Under the pieces are notes generated by a model that was not told the DNA's origin, ran no database searches, and saw nothing but the letters and a program-made list of their open reading frames with translations. Shown here one piece after another: positions 37,999 to 48,014 of a DNA stretch of 64,000 nucleotides (position 1 is the first letter of the stretch; the number at the start of each line of letters is the position of its first letter). The DNA is from Subtercola boreus (lineage in GTDB: Bacteria > Actinomycetota > Actinomycetes > Actinomycetales > Microbacteriaceae), in NCBI RefSeq assembly GCF_003399635.1, contig NZ_NBXB01000033.1, forward strand, positions 1-64,000, in the 5' to 3' direction. The translations under genes and the position numbers were made by a program.

Positions 37999-39342
37999 AT
38001 GAGCGGCTCACTGAACATCACCTCGGCGACGGCCGACCCCGCCCTGCTCGACCTGCCCTGGCAGTTGCCGCTCGACGAGTGGCCGGCCGCGAACATCGCG
38101 CTGCTGCCGAAGGGCATCTCCCGGCACCTCGTGCGGTTCGCCCACCTCAGCGGCCACGTGATCGCCATCAAGGAGACCACCGACGAGATGGCCAAGCGGG
38201 AGTATGCCATGCTCCGCACCCTGCAGAACCTCGAGATCCCCTGCGTCGATCCCCTCGCAGTGATCACGAACCGCACCGACGTGAACGGCCTCGAACTGAA
38301 CTCCGTCTTGGTCACCCGGCACCTGAAGTTCTCCCTCCCTTATCGCGCGCTCTTCTCGCAGACGCTCCGCCCCGACACCGCGACGCGGCTGGTGGATGCT
38401 CTGGCCGTGCTTCTGGTGCGCCTGCACATCATCGGGTTCTTCTGGGGCGACGTGTCGCTCTCGAACACCCTCTTCCGCCGGGACGCCGGATCCTTCGCTG
38501 CCTACCTGGTGGACGCGGAGACCGGGCAGCTCTATTCCACGGGCCTGTCGAACGGACAGCGCGAAAACGACCTCGAGATCGCCCGGGTCAACATCGCCGG
38601 CGAGCTGATGGACCTGGAGGCCGGCGGCCGGGTGGCCGACGAGCTCGACCCCATCCGCATCAGTGATGGGATCGTTGCCGCCTACCGTTCGCTCTGGAAG
38701 GAGCTGACCGGCAGCGAATCGTTCTCCTCGTCCGAACGCTGGCGAATCAATGAGCGGGTCGACCGCCTGAACGACCTCGGTTTCGACATCGAGGAACTCG
38801 CGATCAAGACCAATGACGACGGTGACACGGTGCGCATCCAGCCGAAGGTGGTGGATGCCGGACACCACCAGCGCCGACTCCTCCGCCTCACCGGGCTCGA
38901 CGCCGGCGAAAACCAGGCCCGGCGACTGCTCAACGACCTCGACTCCTACACCCTCAAGTTCGGGCGCCGCGACCACGACGAGGAGATGCTCGCCCACGAG
39001 TGGCTTGCGAAGGTGTTCGAGCCTGTGGTGCGGGCGATCCCCCGGGATCTGAAGGGCAAGCTGGAGCCGGCCGAGGTGTTCCACCAGCTGCTCGAGCACC
39101 GCTGGTTCATGAGCCAGCAGGAGAGCCGCGACGTGCCGCTGGCCGAGGCGCTGAACTCCTACATCAACGACATCCTGCGGCACCGCCGCGACGAGGCGAC
39201 CGTGGTCGGCCCGCCGACCGGCATGATCACGCTCCCGATCTCGGTTCAGAGCGGTGCGGTGCCCGATGACGAGGCGGCTGCTGCCACGGCGGCGGCGGAT
39301 GCCGCGTCCGAGCCCGAGGCCGACTGGCGCCTCACGGTCTGA
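37999..39342 (+). CDS. DUF4032 family protein (kinase-like)
   Basis: This 447-residue actinobacterial protein has a lipopolysaccharide-kinase/Rio-like N-terminal half: HVIAIKETTDEMAKREY contains a possible Lys and Glu pair, LHIIGFFWGDVSLSNTLFRR looks like the catalytic loop (GDxxxxN), and YLVDAETGQLY like the metal-binding Asp segment. The C-terminal half is the DUF4032 domain (about 220-390). Phosphotransfer is inference from these motifs. AAGGAG lies 7 nt before ATG 37999. It follows the MsiK-type gene in the same direction but after a terminator. Confidence 0.85.
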   Translation: MSGSLNITSATADPALLDLPWQLPLDEWPAANIALLPKGISRHLVRFAHLSGHVIAIKETTDEMAKREYAMLRTLQNLEIPCVDPLAVITNRTDVNGLELNSVLVTRHLKFSLPYRALFSQTLRPDTATRLVDALAVLLVRLHIIGFFWGDVSLSNTLFRRDAGSFAAYLVDAETGQLYSTGLSNGQRENDLEIARVNIAGELMDLEAGGRVADELDPIRISDGIVAAYRSLWKELTGSESFSSSERWRINERVDRLNDLGFDIEELAIKTNDDGDTVRIQPKVVDAGHHQRRLLRLTGLDAGENQARRLLNDLDSYTLKFGRRDHDEEMLAHEWLAKVFEPVVRAIPRDLKGKLEPAEVFHQLLEHRWFMSQQESRDVPLAEALNSYINDILRHRRDEATVVGPPTGMITLPISVQSGAVPDDEAAAATAAADAASEPEADWRLTV

Positions 39343-39360
39343 CCGCCCGGCCCGACGAAC

Positions 39361-39414
39361 GAAGGGACCCGAATCGCGGCAAGGCCGAAGCCTTGGCGCG
39401 ATTCAGGTCCCTTC
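39361..39414. terminator. Bidirectional terminator between DUF4032 and rlmB
   Basis: A long interrupted stem pairs GAAGGGACC with GGTCCCTTC, GAATCGCG with CGCGATTC and CAAGGC with GCCTTG around a CGAA loop. It lies 18 bp after the DUF4032 stop and 6 bp after the rlmB stop on the other strand, so it can end both transcripts. Confidence 0.8.
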
Positions 39415-39420
39415 GGTCTT

Positions 39421-40527
39421 CTACTTCTGCGCTCTGGTGCGCGAGATCTCGTAGAGGGTCACGGATGCCGCGATACCGGCATTCAGCGACTCGGTCGCCG
39501 CACTGATCGGGATCGACACGATGGCATCGCACGTCTCGGTGACGAGCCGAGAGAGACCCTTGCCCTCGCTGCCCACCACGATCACGATGGGGCCGCGCGC
39601 GAGTTCGAGGTCGGGGAGCGCCATGTCTCCCCCGCCGTCGAGCCCGATCACGAACGCACCCTTCGCCTTCAACGACTTCAGCGACTGCGTGAGGTTCGGG
39701 GCCATGGCGACGGGTGTGCGGGCGGCAGCGCCGGCCGAGGTCTTCCACGCCGACGCGGTGAGGCTGACGGAGCGACGGGCCGGAACGATGACACCCTGGC
39801 CGCCGAACGCAGCGGTCGAGCGGATGATCGCCCCGAGGTTCCGCGGATCCGTGATGCCGTCGAGCGCCACCAGCAGCGGCACTTCCTTGCGGGCGACGAT
39901 CTGGTCGTAGAGGTCGTCGGGGTGGGCGTACTCGTACGGCGGCACCTTCAGCGCGACGCCCTGGTGCACCGAGTCGAACCCGGCGAGGCGGTCGAGCTCC
40001 GGACGCATCACTTCGAGGATCGGGATCTGGCGTGACGTCGCGAGCTGCAGCAGCTCCTTCACACGCTCGTCGTACTCGATGCGCGTCGCGATGTAGAGCG
40101 CTGTGGCGGGGATCTTCGCGCGGAGCGCCTCGACCACGGAGTTGCGACCGGTCACCACCTCGCTCTCTTCACCGCGGCTGAGCGGGCGACGCTGGGGACG
40201 CGCCGGCTCCTGCGGGCCACCACGGCTCGCGCCGGAGACGGCGCCCCGGGCAGACCCGTTGCGGGCGGCAGGGCCACCCCGACCCGCGATCTTCGGCTCG
40301 TTCGTGCGCCGCTCGGGCGCGGCCTTGGCCTTGCCGCCGGCAGCGGCGTAGCGCTCCTTGGCAGCCTTCGCCTTTCCCGCGGGGTGGTACGGGCGATCCT
40401 CTGCCTTGGGCGTGGGCTTCTTGCCCTCGAGGGCCTGGCGGCCCTGGCCGCCCGATCCGACGGCCGGCCCTCTGCTGGTGCGCCGGACGGCGCCGGGGCG
40501 GCCGGGCTTCTTGCCTGAACTAGCCAT
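39421..40527 (-). CDS. rlmB: 23S rRNA 2'-O-ribose methyltransferase, TrmH/RlmB family
   Basis: A 368-residue SPOUT methyltransferase. A basic low-complexity N-terminus (about 1-120, Lys/Arg/Gly-rich, likely RNA-binding) precedes the substrate-binding domain ([15 protein letters not shown]). Then comes the catalytic knot: [20 protein letters not shown] (motif 1), [14 protein letters not shown] (motif 2) and [22 protein letters not shown] (motif 3). The family methylates G2251 or a nearby residue of 23S rRNA. ATG at 40527 overlaps the cysS stop by 8 bp (ATGGCTAG). The cysS-rlmB arrangement is standard in Actinobacteria. Confidence 0.92.
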   Translation of the reverse strand: MASSGKKPGRPGAVRRTSRGPAVGSGGQGRQALEGKKPTPKAEDRPYHPAGKAKAAKERYAAAGGKAKAAPERRTNEPKIAGRGGPAARNGSARGAVSGASRGGPQEPARPQRRPLSRGEESEVVTGRNSVVEALRAKIPATALYIATRIEYDERVKELLQLATSRQIPILEVMRPELDRLAGFDSVHQGVALKVPPYEYAHPDDLYDQIVARKEVPLLVALDGITDPRNLGAIIRSTAAFGGQGVIVPARRSVSLTASAWKTSAGAAARTPVAMAPNLTQSLKSLKAKGAFVIGLDGGGDMALPDLELARGPIVIVVGSEGKGLSRLVTETCDAIVSIPISAATESLNAGIAASVTLYEISRTRAQK

Positions 40528-41938
40528 CAAAACTCCAATGTGCACCCGTTGAGGTGTCTTCTATCGTGATGCCGGCCTGCCCCAGCTCGTCGCGGATGCG
40601 ATCGGCGGTGGCGAAGTCGCGGGCCTTGCGTGCGGTCTGTCGGTCGTCGAGCAGCTGCTCGACGAGGGCTTTGAGAGCGGTGCCCGTGGAACTCTGGTCG
40701 GCGCTCGCCCAGACGGGGTCGTGCGGATTGATGCCGAGGATGCTCGTCATGGCGAGCACGAGCCCGAGCAGCCTCGCGGCCTCGCTGAAGTCTTCCGCGT
40801 CGAGAGCGGTGTTGCCGTCGCGCACAGCCTCGTGCAGCACGCCGAGCGCCTGGGGCACACCGAGGTCGTCATCCATCGCCGTACGGAATTCGGCGGGAAC
40901 GACCTCGACGGTCGACGACGCGAAGCGGGTGCCCTCGAGCCGTCGCACGGCACGGTCGAGAAAGCCCTCGATGCGCCCGAGAGCGGCCTCCGCCTCGGCG
41001 AGCGAGCCGTCCTGGTATTCGAGGTTCGAGCGGTAGTGGGCCGAGCCCAGGTAGTAGCGCACGACAAGCGGGCGCGCGGCGGCGAGCAGGTCGGCGGCGT
41101 AGACCGAGTTGCCGAGCGACTTCGACATCTTCTGGCCGTTCACCGAGACCAGCCCGTTGTGCAGCCAGTAGTTCGCGAACGCGTCACCCGCGGCGCGCGA
41201 CTGGGCGAGCTCGTTCTCGTGGTGCGGGAAGCGCAGGTCGAGGCCGCCGCCGTGGATGTCGAACTGCGTGCCGAGGTAGCGCGTGCTCATCGCCGAGCAC
41301 TCGATGTGCCAGCCGGGCCGGCCGGCGCCCCAGGGGCTCTGCCACGATGCGGTGGCGGGTTCGCCCTCCTTGTGGCCCTTCCAGAGGGCGAAGTCCCGCA
41401 CGTCGTGCTTGCCCCGCGGATCTGAGTCTTCTGCCGAGGCCATGTCGGCGAGCTTCTGGTGCGTCAGCTCGCCGTAGGACGGCCACGACACCGTGTCGAA
41501 GTAGACGTCGCCGGAGCCGTCTTCTGCGGCATAGGCGTGCCCGGCATCCACCAGCCTCCGGATGATCTGCTGCATCTCGGGGATGCTCGCGGTCGCACGG
41601 GGTTCGTAGGTGGGCGGCAGGATGCCGATCGTGTTGTAGGCGGCGGTGAACTCCAGCTCGGTGCGGTAGGCGAGGGCCCACCACGGTTCACCCGACGCTG
41701 CGGCGTTGACCAGCACTTTGTCGTCGATGTCCGTGACGTTCCGCACGAGGGTGACGTCGAGCCCGGAGTAGTTGAGCCAACGACGCAACTGGTCGTAGGC
41801 GAGAGCCGAACGCAGGTGACCGATGTGCGGGGACGACTGCACCGTCGGCCCGCAGACGTAGACGCCGGCACGCCCCTGCACCAGGGGCTCGAAGTCCCTG
41901 AGGGTACGTGCTTGAGAATCGTAGAGGCGAAGAGTCAC
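40520..41938 (-). CDS. cysS: Cysteinyl-tRNA synthetase
   Basis: This 472-residue class I synthetase charges tRNA-Cys. The HIGH-type motif is [13 protein letters not shown] (about 36-48). Zinc ligands include the Cys in YVCGPTVQ and the WHIECSAMS segment, [15 protein letters not shown] is present, and KMSKSLGNS (about 267-275) is the KMSKS loop. It is of the long bacterial CysRS type, not the mycothiol ligase MshC, because it has the full C-terminal anticodon domain. GTG at 41938 starts it, 31 bp after ispDF on the same strand. Confidence 0.95.
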   Translation of the reverse strand: MTLRLYDSQARTLRDFEPLVQGRAGVYVCGPTVQSSPHIGHLRSALAYDQLRRWLNYSGLDVTLVRNVTDIDDKVLVNAAASGEPWWALAYRTELEFTAAYNTIGILPPTYEPRATASIPEMQQIIRRLVDAGHAYAAEDGSGDVYFDTVSWPSYGELTHQKLADMASAEDSDPRGKHDVRDFALWKGHKEGEPATASWQSPWGAGRPGWHIECSAMSTRYLGTQFDIHGGGLDLRFPHHENELAQSRAAGDAFANYWLHNGLVSVNGQKMSKSLGNSVYAADLLAAARPLVVRYYLGSAHYRSNLEYQDGSLAEAEAALGRIEGFLDRAVRRLEGTRFASSTVEVVPAEFRTAMDDDLGVPQALGVLHEAVRDGNTALDAEDFSEAARLLGLVLAMTSILGINPHDPVWASADQSSTGTALKALVEQLLDDRQTARKARDFATADRIRDELGQAGITIEDTSTGAHWSFDG

Positions 41939-41968
41939 TGCGCTAGTTTACGAGGGTCTGCCGCTTCG

Positions 41969-43156
41969 TTACGCGGGGTACACCAGCGCAGTGGCGATCG
42001 CGACCACTCCTTCGCTTCGCCCGGTGAAGCCGAGGCCGTCGGTGGTGGTCGCCGAGATGCTCACCGGAGCGCCGAGGATGCCCGCCAGGACGCTCTGGGC
42101 CTCGAGGCGCCGGGCGGCGAAACGCGGGCGGTTGGCGATGAGCTGCACGGCGACGTTCCCCACCCGGAGACCTGCGGCCGTGAGCATCCGGAGCGTCTCG
42201 GTGAGGAACACCTCGCCGCGGGCACCGGAGAAGCGGGGATCGTCTGTTCCGAAGGTGCTGCCGATGTCGCCGAGACCGCTGGCCGAGAGCAGGGCGTCGC
42301 AGATCGCATGCGCCACCGCATCGCCGTCGCTGTGGCCCGAGAGTCCCTGCTCACCCGGCCAGTGCAGGCCGGCGAGCCACAGAGGCTGCTCATCGGCGGC
42401 CGGCGCGAAGGCGTGCGAGTCGACGCCCACGCCGGTGCGCGGCAGCACCAGCCCGGGGGCCGGCTGCAGTTCCTGTTCGGCGCGTCGCAGGTCCCAGGCG
42501 GTGGTGATCTTGAACGCGAGCGGGTCGCCGTGGATGATCGTGACCGGGTAACCCGCCTCAGCGACGAGTGCGGCGTCGTCGGTCGCATCGTGCCCAGCCT
42601 CCGCGTAGGCGCGTTCGAGCTGTTCGCGCGGGAAACCCTGCGGGGTCTGCACCGCACTCAGTTCCGCACGGTCGACCGTCTCGAGCGCGAGACCGAACGG
42701 ATCTGTGCGCTTGATCGTGTCGCTCACCGGCAGGCCGGGCACCGCTCCCCGGCCGGATGCCACCACGGCGTCGATCACCGCCTCGAACTGGGCCACCGGG
42801 GTGAGCGCGCGAGCGGCGTCGTGCACAAGAACCGTCTGCACCGAATCAACCAGCACGGCCAGTCCGCGTGCCACCGACTCCTGCCGGGTCTCCCCGCCCG
42901 CCACCGCGGTCACGTACGCGGATGCCGCACCGGCGACATCCGCTCCGATCTGCTGCGCTTCGCCGACGCGGTCGGCGGGGGCGACGATCACGATCTGTGC
43001 CTCGCCCGCGAGCGCGAAGACCGGGTCGAGGGAGCGGGAGAGAATCGTTCGGCCGGCCAGCGAGACGAAAGCCTTCGCCTGACCGTGGCCGAGGCGGGTG
43101 CCGTTGCCTGCCGCGACGATGATGACGGCGACAAGGGGCTGTGCGGAGCTGTTCAC
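41969..43156 (-). CDS. ispDF: Bifunctional IspD/IspF isoprenoid enzyme
   Basis: A 395-residue fusion in the MEP pathway. The IspD part (1-225, [12 protein letters not shown] nucleotide loop, HDAARALTP) makes CDP-methylerythritol. The IspF part (about 232-395, [11 protein letters not shown] with zinc-binding Asp/His, [35 protein letters not shown]) makes the cyclic diphosphate. Fusion of the two is known in many bacteria including some Microbacteriaceae. GTG at 43156 follows GGGGAGG closely. It lies 44 bp downstream of carD. Confidence 0.94.
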   Translation of the reverse strand: MNSSAQPLVAVIIVAAGNGTRLGHGQAKAFVSLAGRTILSRSLDPVFALAGEAQIVIVAPADRVGEAQQIGADVAGAASAYVTAVAGGETRQESVARGLAVLVDSVQTVLVHDAARALTPVAQFEAVIDAVVASGRGAVPGLPVSDTIKRTDPFGLALETVDRAELSAVQTPQGFPREQLERAYAEAGHDATDDAALVAEAGYPVTIIHGDPLAFKITTAWDLRRAEQELQPAPGLVLPRTGVGVDSHAFAPAADEQPLWLAGLHWPGEQGLSGHSDGDAVAHAICDALLSASGLGDIGSTFGTDDPRFSGARGEVFLTETLRMLTAAGLRVGNVAVQLIANRPRFAARRLEAQSVLAGILGAPVSISATTTDGLGFTGRSEGVVAIATALVYPA

Positions 43157-43200
43157 CCTCCCCAGCCTAGGGTCAGGAGCGAACGGGCCGGGGGCCGGGC

Positions 43201-43683
43201 TCAGGAGGCCAGCACCTCATCGAGCATCAGGGACGCCTTCTCCTCGTCGGTCTTCTCGGCGAGAGCCAGTTCGGAGACGAGGATCTGCCGGGCCTTGGCG
43301 AGCATGCTCTTCTCCCCCGCCGACAGCCCTTTGTCGTTGTCGCGCCGCCACAGGTCGCGAACCACCTCGCTGACCCTGATGACGTCGCCCGAGGCGAGCT
43401 TCTCGCCGTTCGCCTTGAACCGGCGCGACCAGTTTGTGGGTTCTTCGGTGAACGGGGTGCGGAGCACCTCGAACACCCGGTCGACACCGTCGTGCCCGAT
43501 CACGTCGCGGACGCCCACCAGCTCGACGTTCTGGGCCGGCACCTTGATGACCAGGTCGCCCTGGTTGACCTGCAGGGTGAGGTAGACCCGCTCCTCACCC
43601 TTGATGGTGCGAGTCGTCACCTCCGTGATCGTCGCTGCGCCGTGATGGGGGTAGACAACTGTCTCGCCGACCTCGAAGAGCAT
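43201..43683 (-). CDS. carD: CarD-family RNA polymerase-binding regulator
   Basis: A 160-residue protein with the N-terminal RNA polymerase interaction domain ([19 protein letters not shown], about 1-65) and a helical DNA-binding C-terminus with a conserved Trp ([20 protein letters not shown]). In Actinobacteria CarD stabilises the open promoter complex, notably at rRNA promoters, and is essential. ATG 43683 is chosen; the frame is open to 43764 but only through non-conserved sequence. It leads the carD-ispDF-cysS-rlmB cluster typical of the group. Confidence 0.94.
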   Translation of the reverse strand: MLFEVGETVVYPHHGAATITEVTTRTIKGEERVYLTLQVNQGDLVIKVPAQNVELVGVRDVIGHDGVDRVFEVLRTPFTEEPTNWSRRFKANGEKLASGDVIRVSEVVRDLWRRDNDKGLSAGEKSMLAKARQILVSELALAEKTDEEKASLMLDEVLAS

Positions 43684-43857
43684 GGGAACCCGTCCTTTCC
43701 AGACGGACCAATTTACCACAGCGGGTGTCCGGCACCCCGGGTCGACGAACCCTCTCTGCGACACGGGCCGGGCTCGCCGGTAGGCTAAACTCAGCAGGGT
43801 TCACCGCCCGATTTCGCTTGTGTGATGACGGCGAACGGGTACTTCTGGAGGGTTTTT

Positions 43858-44439
43858 GTGAGAACACGCTACGCGGCATCCATTCTCGTCGCCGCACTCG
43901 TCGGCGTCAGCGCAACGGGCTGCGCCTTCATCACCCCCCAGGCGACGACGTCGATCGGCCAGGTCACCGACGGTGTCGACGGCAGTGTCTCGCCCGACCT
44001 CAAGATCCGGAACGCCACGTTGATCAGCGACGACAAGACCTCGGCCAGCCTGATCGTGTCGCTGGTGAACACCGGCGACGAAGACCACCAGGTCGTCGTG
44101 CAGTACGAGGACAGCACGGGCAAGAGCGTCGACGCTGTCGCTCTGGTCGGTGCCCGCAGCACACTCACCGTCGGGGGAAGCACCGACGAGAGGCTTGTGC
44201 TCGAGAACGTCGACCTCACGGTCGGCCAGCTCTTCCCCATCTTCTTCCAGTACGGCGGCCAGACCGGCACCAAGCTCCTCGTCCCTGTGCTCTCGAGCGA
44301 CTGGGAGCAGTTCGATGGGCTCGAGCCGACTGCGGCCCCGACACCCACTCCGACCGCGACCGCGGTTCCGCTGCCGGTGCCCACGTCGACCTCGACGCTC
44401 GCGCCTGAGGCGACCGTCACCCCGACGCCCGCCCCGTAG
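43858..44439 (+). CDS. Putative lipoprotein
   Basis: A 193-residue exported protein. GTG at 43858 has GGAGGG 5 nt upstream. The lipoprotein signal peptide (VRTRYAASILVAALVG, lipobox SATGC) is followed by a beta-rich domain (VSPDLKIRNATLISDDKTSASLIVS, then LVGARSTLTVGG) and a Thr/Pro-rich C-terminal tail. The central domain resembles the secreted copper-chaperone/DUF-type lipoproteins of Actinobacteria but lacks a clear Met/His metal motif. Function unknown. It is divergent from carD and converges with regX3. Confidence 0.75.
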   Translation: MRTRYAASILVAALVGVSATGCAFITPQATTSIGQVTDGVDGSVSPDLKIRNATLISDDKTSASLIVSLVNTGDEDHQVVVQYEDSTGKSVDAVALVGARSTLTVGGSTDERLVLENVDLTVGQLFPIFFQYGGQTGTKLLVPVLSSDWEQFDGLEPTAAPTPTPTATAVPLPVPTSTSTLAPEATVTPTPAP

Positions 44440-44482
44440 GCCCGCCGAGGGCGGCATCCCCGGTCATCCCGGAGATCGCCCG

Positions 44483-45163
44483 CTACGCCTCGAAGCGGTA
44501 GCCGAGCCCCCGCACGGTCACCAGCAACACAGGCTCCGACGGGGCCGTCTCGATCTTCGAGCGGAGGCGCTTGATGTGCACGTCGAGCGTCTTGGTGTCT
44601 CCGAAGTAGTCCGACCCCCAGACGCGGTCGATCAACTGGCCCCGGGTCAGTACGCGGCCGGCGTTCCGCAGCAGCATCTCGAGGAGCTCGAACTCCTTGA
44701 GCGGCATGGGCGTGTCACGGCCGTTCACGGCGACGGTGTGCCGTTCGACATCCATCCGCACCGGGCCGGCCTCCAGCACCGGCTCGCCCAGCTCTCCCGA
44801 CTCGCTGCGGCGTCGCATGACGGCACGGATGCGCGCCAGAAGCTCCCTCGACGAGTACGGCTTCGTGACATAGTCGTCGGCCCCGAGCTCGAGCCCCACC
44901 ACGATGTCGATCTCGCTGTCCTTGGCGGTGAGCATGATGATCGGCACCTGCGACTTCGTGCGGATCTCGCGGCACACCTCGGTGCCCGGGATGCCCGGGA
45001 TCATCAGGTCGAGAAGCACCAGTTCGACACCGCCCCTGTTGAACTCGGCGATGGCGGTCGGACCGTCGGCCGCAACCGTGACGGCATAGCCCTCGCGCTG
45101 CAGCAGGTAGGCGAGAGGTTCGCTGAGCGCGATCTCGTCTTCGACCAAGAGGATCTGGATCAC
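44483..45163 (-). CDS. regX3: Phosphate-responsive response regulator RegX3
   Basis: This 226-residue OmpR-family regulator has an acidic pocket in ILLVEDEIALS, phospho-Asp in LVLLDLMIPG, Lys in VTKPYSSRE, and a C-terminal winged helix with MPLKEFELLEMLLRNAGRVLTR and RLRSKIE. It matches RegX3/PhoP-type regulators by sequence and by being directly coupled to SenX3 (GTGA overlap), with phoU and gpm adjacent. It is expected to activate the pst and ppk genes further right, where PHO-box-like repeats are seen. Confidence 0.92.
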   Translation of the reverse strand: MIQILLVEDEIALSEPLAYLLQREGYAVTVAADGPTAIAEFNRGGVELVLLDLMIPGIPGTEVCREIRTKSQVPIIMLTAKDSEIDIVVGLELGADDYVTKPYSSRELLARIRAVMRRRSESGELGEPVLEAGPVRMDVERHTVAVNGRDTPMPLKEFELLEMLLRNAGRVLTRGQLIDRVWGSDYFGDTKTLDVHIKRLRSKIETAPSEPVLLVTVRGLGYRFEA

Positions 45164-46314
45164 TGTGGTTCTCCTAACGAGGCTGTCGCAGCGTGTGATG
45201 CCGCAGGCAGCCGGATGGTGAATGTCGACCCGAGACCGGGCTGGGACCAGACACGGATGTCGCCGCCGTGGTTCTCGATGACGTGTTTGACGATGCTGAG
45301 GCCGAGACCGGTTCCGCCGGTGTTGCGGGAGCGCGCCTGGTCGACGCGGAAGAACCGTTCGAACACGCGGCCGAGTTCTTCTTCGGGGATGCCGATCCCC
45401 TGGTCGGTGACCGCGATCTCGACGACGCCCTCGTTCAGGCGCACGCCCACCCCGACCCGCGTACCCGACTGGGAGTACTGCACGGCGTTCGCGATCAGAT
45501 TGTGGAGGGCGAGCACGAGCAGCCCCTCGTCTCCGTAGACCTGAGCTCCCTGCTCGCCGCCGCTGACAATCGTGACGTTGTGCGTGTCGAGCTGCACGTG
45601 GTTCTGGTCGACGGCACTGGCGACGATCGAGTCGACGTCGAGCAGTGTCGCATCGGTGAGCACGTCAGCCGCCTGCAGGCGCGAGAGTTCGATGATCTCG
45701 CGGGTTATGCGACCGAGGCGGTGCGCCTCCGTCTCCATCCGTTTCGCGAACCGCCGCACCTGCGCGGGGTCGTCCGCCGCGGGTTCGAGAGCCTCCGCGA
45801 GCAGTGAGATCGCGCCGATCGGCGTCTTCAGTTCGTGGCTGATGTTGGCGATGAAGTCACGCCGCACCTCTTCGAGGCGATGGGCTTCGGTGCGATCATC
45901 CGCCAGCAGGAGAAGGTAACGACTGCCGAGCCGCGCGACCCGCACGAGGAGGTGGATGGTCGCGTCGCCGAACGGTCCCCGGGCAAGGCTCAGGTCACGA
46001 GACGCGGGAACACCGGTGCGCCTGACGGAGTCGACCATCCTGATGAGCTCCGGATGCACGAGGGTCTGGTTCCACACGAGGCCGAAGGCCAGCGCTGCCG
46101 GCGACACCTTCACCACATTGTTCGAGGCATCGAGCACCACGCCGGCCGACTCGATCGCGTCGATGACCTGGTCGACCCCATCCGGAACCGACGGATCGAC
46201 GATGGTGGCGGCATGGTCGCCTCGCCTCGCAGCAGCGAAGAGAACGAAGACGAAACCCGAGCCGACGGTGAGGCCGAGTGCCACAGAGAGCAGCACCAAC
46301 AAGCCTGAATCCAT
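45160..46314 (-). CDS. senX3: Sensor histidine kinase SenX3
   Basis: A 384-residue kinase with an N-terminal transmembrane segment (LLVLLSVALGLTVGSGFVFVLF), a PAS-like domain (about 45-140), HisKA with the phospho-His in NISHELKTPIGAI, and HATPase_c with NLIANAVQYS, DQGIGIP and GTGLGLSIV. SenX3 senses phosphate status together with PstSCAB and PhoU. ATG at 46314 is chosen; the frame opens to 46392 through non-conserved sequence. The divergent phoU gene begins 212 bp away. Confidence 0.92.
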   Translation of the reverse strand: MDSGLLVLLSVALGLTVGSGFVFVLFAAARRGDHAATIVDPSVPDGVDQVIDAIESAGVVLDASNNVVKVSPAALAFGLVWNQTLVHPELIRMVDSVRRTGVPASRDLSLARGPFGDATIHLLVRVARLGSRYLLLLADDRTEAHRLEEVRRDFIANISHELKTPIGAISLLAEALEPAADDPAQVRRFAKRMETEAHRLGRITREIIELSRLQAADVLTDATLLDVDSIVASAVDQNHVQLDTHNVTIVSGGEQGAQVYGDEGLLVLALHNLIANAVQYSQSGTRVGVGVRLNEGVVEIAVTDQGIGIPEEELGRVFERFFRVDQARSRNTGGTGLGLSIVKHVIENHGGDIRVWSQPGLGSTFTIRLPAASHAATASLGEPQ

Positions 46315-46397
46315 AACGACTACACTAATGACTCCGGTGGCAGGCGTTCTCTCCGAAGCCTCCTCAACGGCAGCAGGTCGCACGAAGTTCAACGGAT

Positions 46398-46415
46398 GGG
46401 CACCATCTGTTAACC
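46398..46415 (+). promoter_or_regulatory. Weak PHO-box-like repeat between senX3 and phoU
   Basis: GGGCACC (46398-46404) and GTTAACC (46409-46415) are two degenerate copies of GTTCACC with the 11-bp period seen before ppk and pstS. They lie in the 212-bp divergent region. The match is poor, so this is a suggestion only. Confidence 0.25.
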
Positions 46416-46526
46416 TCGTGTCGGCAGAATGGCGTCGTCGGTTCTGGCCACTCGTCGTGGTCGGCCGTCACTGTTCGGTGCGACCGCGCCAGATCACAGC
46501 GAAGCACCGCAGAAAGGTTCGAACAC

Positions 46527-47183
46527 ATGCGCGAGGTTTTCCAGCAGGAACTCCGTGAAGTCCAGGAGCGACTGGTCGAGATCAGCCGTCTCGTAGTCGT
46601 CGCCATCACGAACGCGACGACCGCGTTCAACGAGTCGGATGTGGCTCTGGCAGAGCAGGTCATCGCTCAGGACTCCAAGATCGACGCCCTCGCGTCGGAT
46701 CTCGATGAGCTCGCGATCAGCATCATGGCGCTGCAGCAGCCGGTCGCCCGCGACCTCCGCATCGTCGTGAGCGCTCTTCGCATGAGCGCGTCGCTCGAGC
46801 GGATGGGCGACATCGCCGAGCACATCGCCCAGCTCGCCCGCTACCGCTACCCCGACAAGGTCGCCAAGGACAGCCTGCTCGGCGTGTTCAGCGAGATGGG
46901 CGCCCTCGACGTGGAGGTGGCCGAGATGCTCAGCCGCCTGATCGAGACCGAAGACCTGGCGCTGGCCGACGAGATCCGCGACACCGACGACCGCATCGAC
47001 GAGCTGCACCTCAGCGTTTTCGAGGCCGTGCTGAGCGAGACCTGGGCGGGCACCTCGGTGAACACGGTCGACGTGACGCTGGCGTCGCGCTACCACGAAC
47101 GCTTCGCCGACCACGCGGTCAGCATCGCCAAGAAGGTCAAGTACCTCGCAACCGGCGAGTGGACCGGTTCGGGCGTGCGCTGA
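46527..47183 (+). CDS. phoU: Phosphate transport regulator PhoU
   Basis: A 218-residue all-helical protein with two PhoU repeats (about 7-95 and 110-205), starting MREVFQQELREVQERL and containing IDALASDLDELAISIMALQQPVARDLR in two parts around the metal-binding Glu/Asp. It restrains SenX3 when phosphate is plentiful and also affects Pst. It is divergent from senX3-regX3, with gpm convergent downstream across a terminator, the classical actinobacterial neighbourhood. Confidence 0.94.
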   Translation: MREVFQQELREVQERLVEISRLVVVAITNATTAFNESDVALAEQVIAQDSKIDALASDLDELAISIMALQQPVARDLRIVVSALRMSASLERMGDIAEHIAQLARYRYPDKVAKDSLLGVFSEMGALDVEVAEMLSRLIETEDLALADEIRDTDDRIDELHLSVFEAVLSETWAGTSVNTVDVTLASRYHERFADHAVSIAKKVKYLATGEWTGSGVR

Positions 47184-47201
47184 GCCGCACCCGCCAACGG
47201 A

Positions 47202-47236
47202 AGAAGCCCCCGGCCTCACGGCTCGGGGGCTTCTTG
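47202..47236. terminator. Bidirectional terminator between phoU and gpm
   Basis: AAGAAGCCCCCG and CGGGGGCTTCTT form a perfect 12-bp stem around an 11-nt loop, just after the phoU stop and just before the gpm stop on the opposite strand. Confidence 0.88.
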
Positions 47237-47247
47237 CGTTCTTCAGC

Positions 47248-47997
47248 CTATTTCTTGCCCTGCGACGCAACGGCCGCGGCACCGGCGGCGGCGGCCTCGG
47301 GGTCGAGATAGACGGCGGGCTCGATGGGCACGAAGTCCTCGTCGAGCCTGTACACGAGCGGGATGCCCGTGGGGATGTTGAGCTCGGCGATGTCGTCGTC
47401 CGAGATGGTGTCGAGGTGCTTCACGAGGGCCCGCAGCGAGTTGCCGTGCGCCGTGACCAGCACGGTCTTGCCCGCCGTGAGATCGACCGTGATGTCGCTG
47501 AACCAGTAGGGCAGCATCCGGTCGACGACGTCCTTCAGGCACTCGGTGCGGGGCACCGCGTCACCGAGGTCGGCGTAGCGCGGGTCGCCCACCTGCGAGA
47601 ACTCGTCGTCGTCGGCGATGGGGGGCGGCGGCACGTCGTACGAGCGGCGCCAGGTCTGGAACTGCTCGGGGCCGTACTCTGCGAGGGTCTGCGCTTTGTC
47701 CTTGCCCTGCAGGGCGCCGTAGTGGCGTTCGTTGAGGCGCCAGGAGCGCTTCACGTCGATCCAGAGGCGACCGGCCACGCCGAGGGCGAGGTTGGCGGTG
47801 TCGATCGCGCGGACGAGCCGCGAGGTGTAGAGCACGTCGGGCGCGAGGCCCGACTCGGCCAGCAATTCGCCCGCACGCTTCGCCTCGCCGACACCCTGTT
47901 CGCTCAACCCCACGTCGACCCAGCCGGTGAAGAGGTTCTTCTGGTTCCAGTCGCTGTTACCGTGGCGCAGCAGGATCAAGGTGTAGGGCTCAGTCAT
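47248..47997 (-). CDS. gpmA: 2,3-bisphosphoglycerate-dependent phosphoglycerate mutase
   Basis: A 249-residue glycolytic mutase interconverting 3- and 2-phosphoglycerate. The catalytic His is in [18 protein letters not shown] (about 9-26). [17 protein letters not shown] (about 88-104) and the second His in [16 protein letters not shown] (about 184-199) complete the active site. The C-terminal Ala-rich tail ([15 protein letters not shown]) is non-conserved. It neighbours senX3-regX3 and phoU as in many Actinobacteria. Confidence 0.95.
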   Translation of the reverse strand: MTEPYTLILLRHGNSDWNQKNLFTGWVDVGLSEQGVGEAKRAGELLAESGLAPDVLYTSRLVRAIDTANLALGVAGRLWIDVKRSWRLNERHYGALQGKDKAQTLAEYGPEQFQTWRRSYDVPPPPIADDDEFSQVGDPRYADLGDAVPRTECLKDVVDRMLPYWFSDITVDLTAGKTVLVTAHGNSLRALVKHLDTISDDDIAELNIPTGIPLVYRLDEDFVPIEPAVYLDPEAAAAGAAAVASQGKK

Positions 47998-48014
47998 GGA
48001 ATTAGTCTAGAACC

